NCBI RefSeq assembly: GCF_014208045.1
Contig: NZ_JACHML010000001.1
Span: 3,348,001 to 3,412,000, forward strand
DNA length: 64,000 bases
Direction: 5' to 3'
Origin: Microbacterium thalassium
Lineage (GTDB): Bacteria > Actinomycetota > Actinomycetes > Actinomycetales > Microbacteriaceae
The notes under the pieces are model-generated. The model was not told the origin of the DNA. It saw only the letters and a list, made by a program, of their open reading frames with translations, and did not search any database. Within the stretch, counting starts at the first letter, position 1. Each line of letters begins with the position of its first letter. A program made the translations under genes and the position numbers. Below are positions 60,897 through 64,000 of the stretch, one piece after another.

Positions 60897-62276
60897 CTAC
60901 GGGGCCAGCTGGGCGACGGTGCGCGGCCGGATCACGAACAGCACGGTGGCGACGGCGATCAGCAGGCAGCCGACCATGACCGAGGCCATCGTGGTCGCGG
61001 TGATGCCGGCATCCTTCGCGATCCAGCCGACGAGCGGCGAGATCACGCCGGCGACGCCGAAGTTCGACGCGCCGATCAGCGACTGCGCCGTGCCCGCGGC
61101 CTTGCCGTGCCGGTCGAGCGCGAGCACCTGCACGGTCGGGAACGTGAAGCCGACGCCGGTCATGAACAGGAACAGCGGGATCACGGTCCCCCACAGCCCG
61201 AGGCCGAGCTGGTCGTTGACGATGATGACGGATGCGGCGAGCGCGGCGGCGGCGGTCGAGAAGAGCATGACCCACTGCGGGCCGAACCGCGCCGCCAGCC
61301 GCGCGGAGACCTGCACGCCGAGGACGATGCCGACGGAGTTCGCCGCGAACAGGAGCCCGTACTGCTGCGGATCGAAGCCGTAGGTCTCCTGGAACAGGAA
61401 GGGCGACGCCGACAGGTACGAGAACAGGCCGCTGAAGTTCATGCCGCCGACGATGAGCACGCCGATGAAGACGCGGTCGCCGAGGACGCTCCGGTAGCGC
61501 TGCCACACGGTCGTCGCGCCCTTGTCGTGCCGACGCGCGGGCGGCAGGGTCTCGGGCACGAACACGGCGGCCGCGACGAGCATGACGGCGCTGTAGAGGG
61601 CGAGGACGACGAACACGCCGCGCCACGGCATGACCAGCAGCAGCGCCGAGCCGAGCAGGGGCGCGATCACGGGCGCGGCGCCCGAGACGAGCGCGAGGCG
61701 CGACAGCATGACGACCAGGCGCTTGCCGCCGAACAGGTCGCGGACGATCGCGGCGGCGACGACGGCGCCGGCCGCGGCCCCCGCGCCCATCAGCACGCGG
61801 GCGACGAACAGCAGCTCGAGCGTGGGGGCGAGCGCCGCGGCGATGCTCGAGAGCACGTGGATCGCCGTGACCACCAGCAGCGGGACGCGGCGCCCCACCT
61901 TGTCGCTGAGGGGGCCGACGATCAGCTGTCCCAGCGCGAAGCCGATCATGGTGCCGGTGAGGGTGAGCTGGATCGCGGCCGACGTCGTCTGGAAGTCGGC
62001 CTCGAGCACCGGGAACGCCGGCAGGTAGAGGTCGACCGTGAACGGTCCGAGTGCCGTCAGCGCGCCCAGCAGGATGACGTAGAGGACGCGGCGGCGCGTC
62101 GAGATCGAATCGCCCGGGTGGAGGACGATCGGCGCGGTCGCCGGGTCTGATCCGAGCGTGCGGATCGCGCCCGTCGGCGAGCCATGGCGGGGGTGCGGCT
62201 CGGGGCTGCGACCGGCGTGAGGAGGCTGATCGGGGGCGTCCGGGCGGATGACCGGATTGGCGGCGGTGTCGAACAT
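60897..62276 (-). CDS. Bcr/CflA-type MFS drug transporter
   Basis: The 459-residue protein (from ATG 62276; a GTG at 62312 would add 12 residues) has 12 predicted spans and the family motifs GPFTVDLYLPAFPVLEADFQ, GQLIVGPLSDKVGRRVPL and RVLMGAGAAAGAVVAAAIVRD. An approximately 70-residue hydrophilic N-terminal extension is unusual. The divergent promoter has a 16-bp palindrome, so the gene is likely regulated by a local repressor. Confidence 0.9.
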   Translation of the reverse strand: MFDTAANPVIRPDAPDQPPHAGRSPEPHPRHGSPTGAIRTLGSDPATAPIVLHPGDSISTRRRVLYVILLGALTALGPFTVDLYLPAFPVLEADFQTTSAAIQLTLTGTMIGFALGQLIVGPLSDKVGRRVPLLVVTAIHVLSSIAAALAPTLELLFVARVLMGAGAAAGAVVAAAIVRDLFGGKRLVVMLSRLALVSGAAPVIAPLLGSALLLVMPWRGVFVVLALYSAVMLVAAAVFVPETLPPARRHDKGATTVWQRYRSVLGDRVFIGVLIVGGMNFSGLFSYLSASPFLFQETYGFDPQQYGLLFAANSVGIVLGVQVSARLAARFGPQWVMLFSTAAAALAASVIIVNDQLGLGLWGTVIPLFLFMTGVGFTFPTVQVLALDRHGKAAGTAQSLIGASNFGVAGVISPLVGWIAKDAGITATTMASVMVGCLLIAVATVLFVIRPRTVAQLAP

Positions 62277-62353
62277 GGCGAGTCTTCGTTTCGGCGGCGC
62301 GGGCGTCGACACCGGGGATCCCGGTTCAGGCGCGTGGAGGAGGGCAGAGCGGA

Positions 62354-62369
62354 TTCGAATCGATTCGAA
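62354..62369. promoter_or_regulatory. Palindromic operator candidate upstream of the Bcr/CflA transporter
   Basis: TTCGAATCGATTCGAA is a perfect 16-bp palindrome and unusually AT-rich here. It lies 78 bp before the transporter ATG and 63 bp before the divergent small membrane gene. TetR or MarR proteins bind sites like this. No regulator is adjacent. Confidence 0.6.
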
Positions 62370-62817
62370 GAGTCCATGTTACCGGATACAGCGACCGCGT
62401 GGATCTTCCCGCGGCCCGTAGGGTGAGAGCCATGACGTCCGAGACCGCACCGACGCGCCGCCGCCCCGTCGCCGTCACGGTCGCGGTCGTCCTCATCTAC
62501 CTCAGCGGTCTGCTGGCGACGGCCATCGGCATCCTGATCCTCCTCAGCCGCTACGACGTGCCCGAGAGCGAGGTGCTGACGGTGTCGCTGCTCGGGTCGG
62601 CGGTGATCCTGTTCGGGCTCCTCACCGTGTCGGCGGGCGCCAGCATCGCGCGCGGGAGCGCGCTGGCGCGGCTGCTCGTGACGATCTACCTCGGCCTGCA
62701 GCTCGTGCTGCACGCGGTCACGATCGTCGCGACGAGCGACTGGGACTGGGCGGGCTTCGTCCAGCCGGCGCTCATGATCTTCATCCTCGTCGTGCTGTGG
62801 CTGCCCCCGATGGCGCG

Positions 62818-64000
<1,183 letters not shown>

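Overview
The window is a 64 kb, GC-rich (roughly 70% by eye), densely packed actinobacterial chromosome segment, most like Microbacteriaceae (Microbacterium-type). The grounds are the GC bias, many leaderless genes behind TANNNT -10 boxes, GTGA/ATGA operon overlaps, a cell-wall-binding-repeat protein, cydABDC and an F420-type reductase. I see no rRNA, tRNA, insertion sequence, phage or CRISPR. Both edges cut a gene: a glutamine synthetase tail on the left and a P-type ATPase on the right.

Layout. 1-8.9 kb: housekeeping and stress genes (MDR oxidoreductase/TetR pair, dps, a cell-wall-binding serine hydrolase, fdhD, an MFS pump, moaA). 9.2-15.2 kb: cytochrome bd oxidase and its assembly exporter, cydABDC. 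15.4-16 kb: a GNAT gene behind an intergenic repeat element. 16-22 kb: a five-gene peptide/nickel-type ABC importer. 22.2-34.4 kb: a catabolic island in two divergent operons. The leftward operon holds two NDMA-dependent (mycofactocin-type) alcohol dehydrogenases, an aldehyde dehydrogenase, a UGSC-type protein with its partner, an SDR, another zinc dehydrogenase and an ACMSD-like amidohydrolase. The rightward operon holds a two-subunit CoA-transferase, a second amidohydrolase and an SDR. 34.5-43.4 kb: an IclR regulator, a small CxxC protein and a complete mycofactocin set (mftD-mftF rightward; mftA-B-C-E leftward; mftR-mftG rightward), including a 31-codon mftA ending IDGMCGVY. 43.4-52.4 kb: a second GNAT gene behind the same repeat element, then molybdate uptake (modABC) with a Mop/MerR-type regulator and the molybdenum-cofactor genes (moeZ, moeA, moaC, mobA, moaD, moaE, mog). 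52.5-64 kb: an NAD(P)-binding/DUF2867-like protein, a small helical protein, an FdhF/YdeP-type molybdoenzyme, a DUF305-like protein, a HerA-like ATPase, a PAP2 phosphatase, an F420-type reductase, a Bcr/CflA pump and small membrane proteins.

How the parts work together. My main inference is that 16-43.4 kb is one functional unit. The importer brings in a substrate. Mycofactocin-linked alcohol dehydrogenases, an aldehyde dehydrogenase, SDRs, amidohydrolases and a CoA-transferase degrade it. The redox cofactor mycofactocin is made next door, and MftG can pass its electrons towards respiration. The IclR protein is the likely switch: boxes of the form TTCCRC-N3-GYGGAA lie both in its own promoter and between the two divergent catabolic operons. 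The substrate cannot be told from sequence. A second theme is molybdenum: moaA, fdhD, modABC and the moe/moa/mob/mog set serve at least the FdhF/YdeP-type enzyme at 54.4-56.8 kb.
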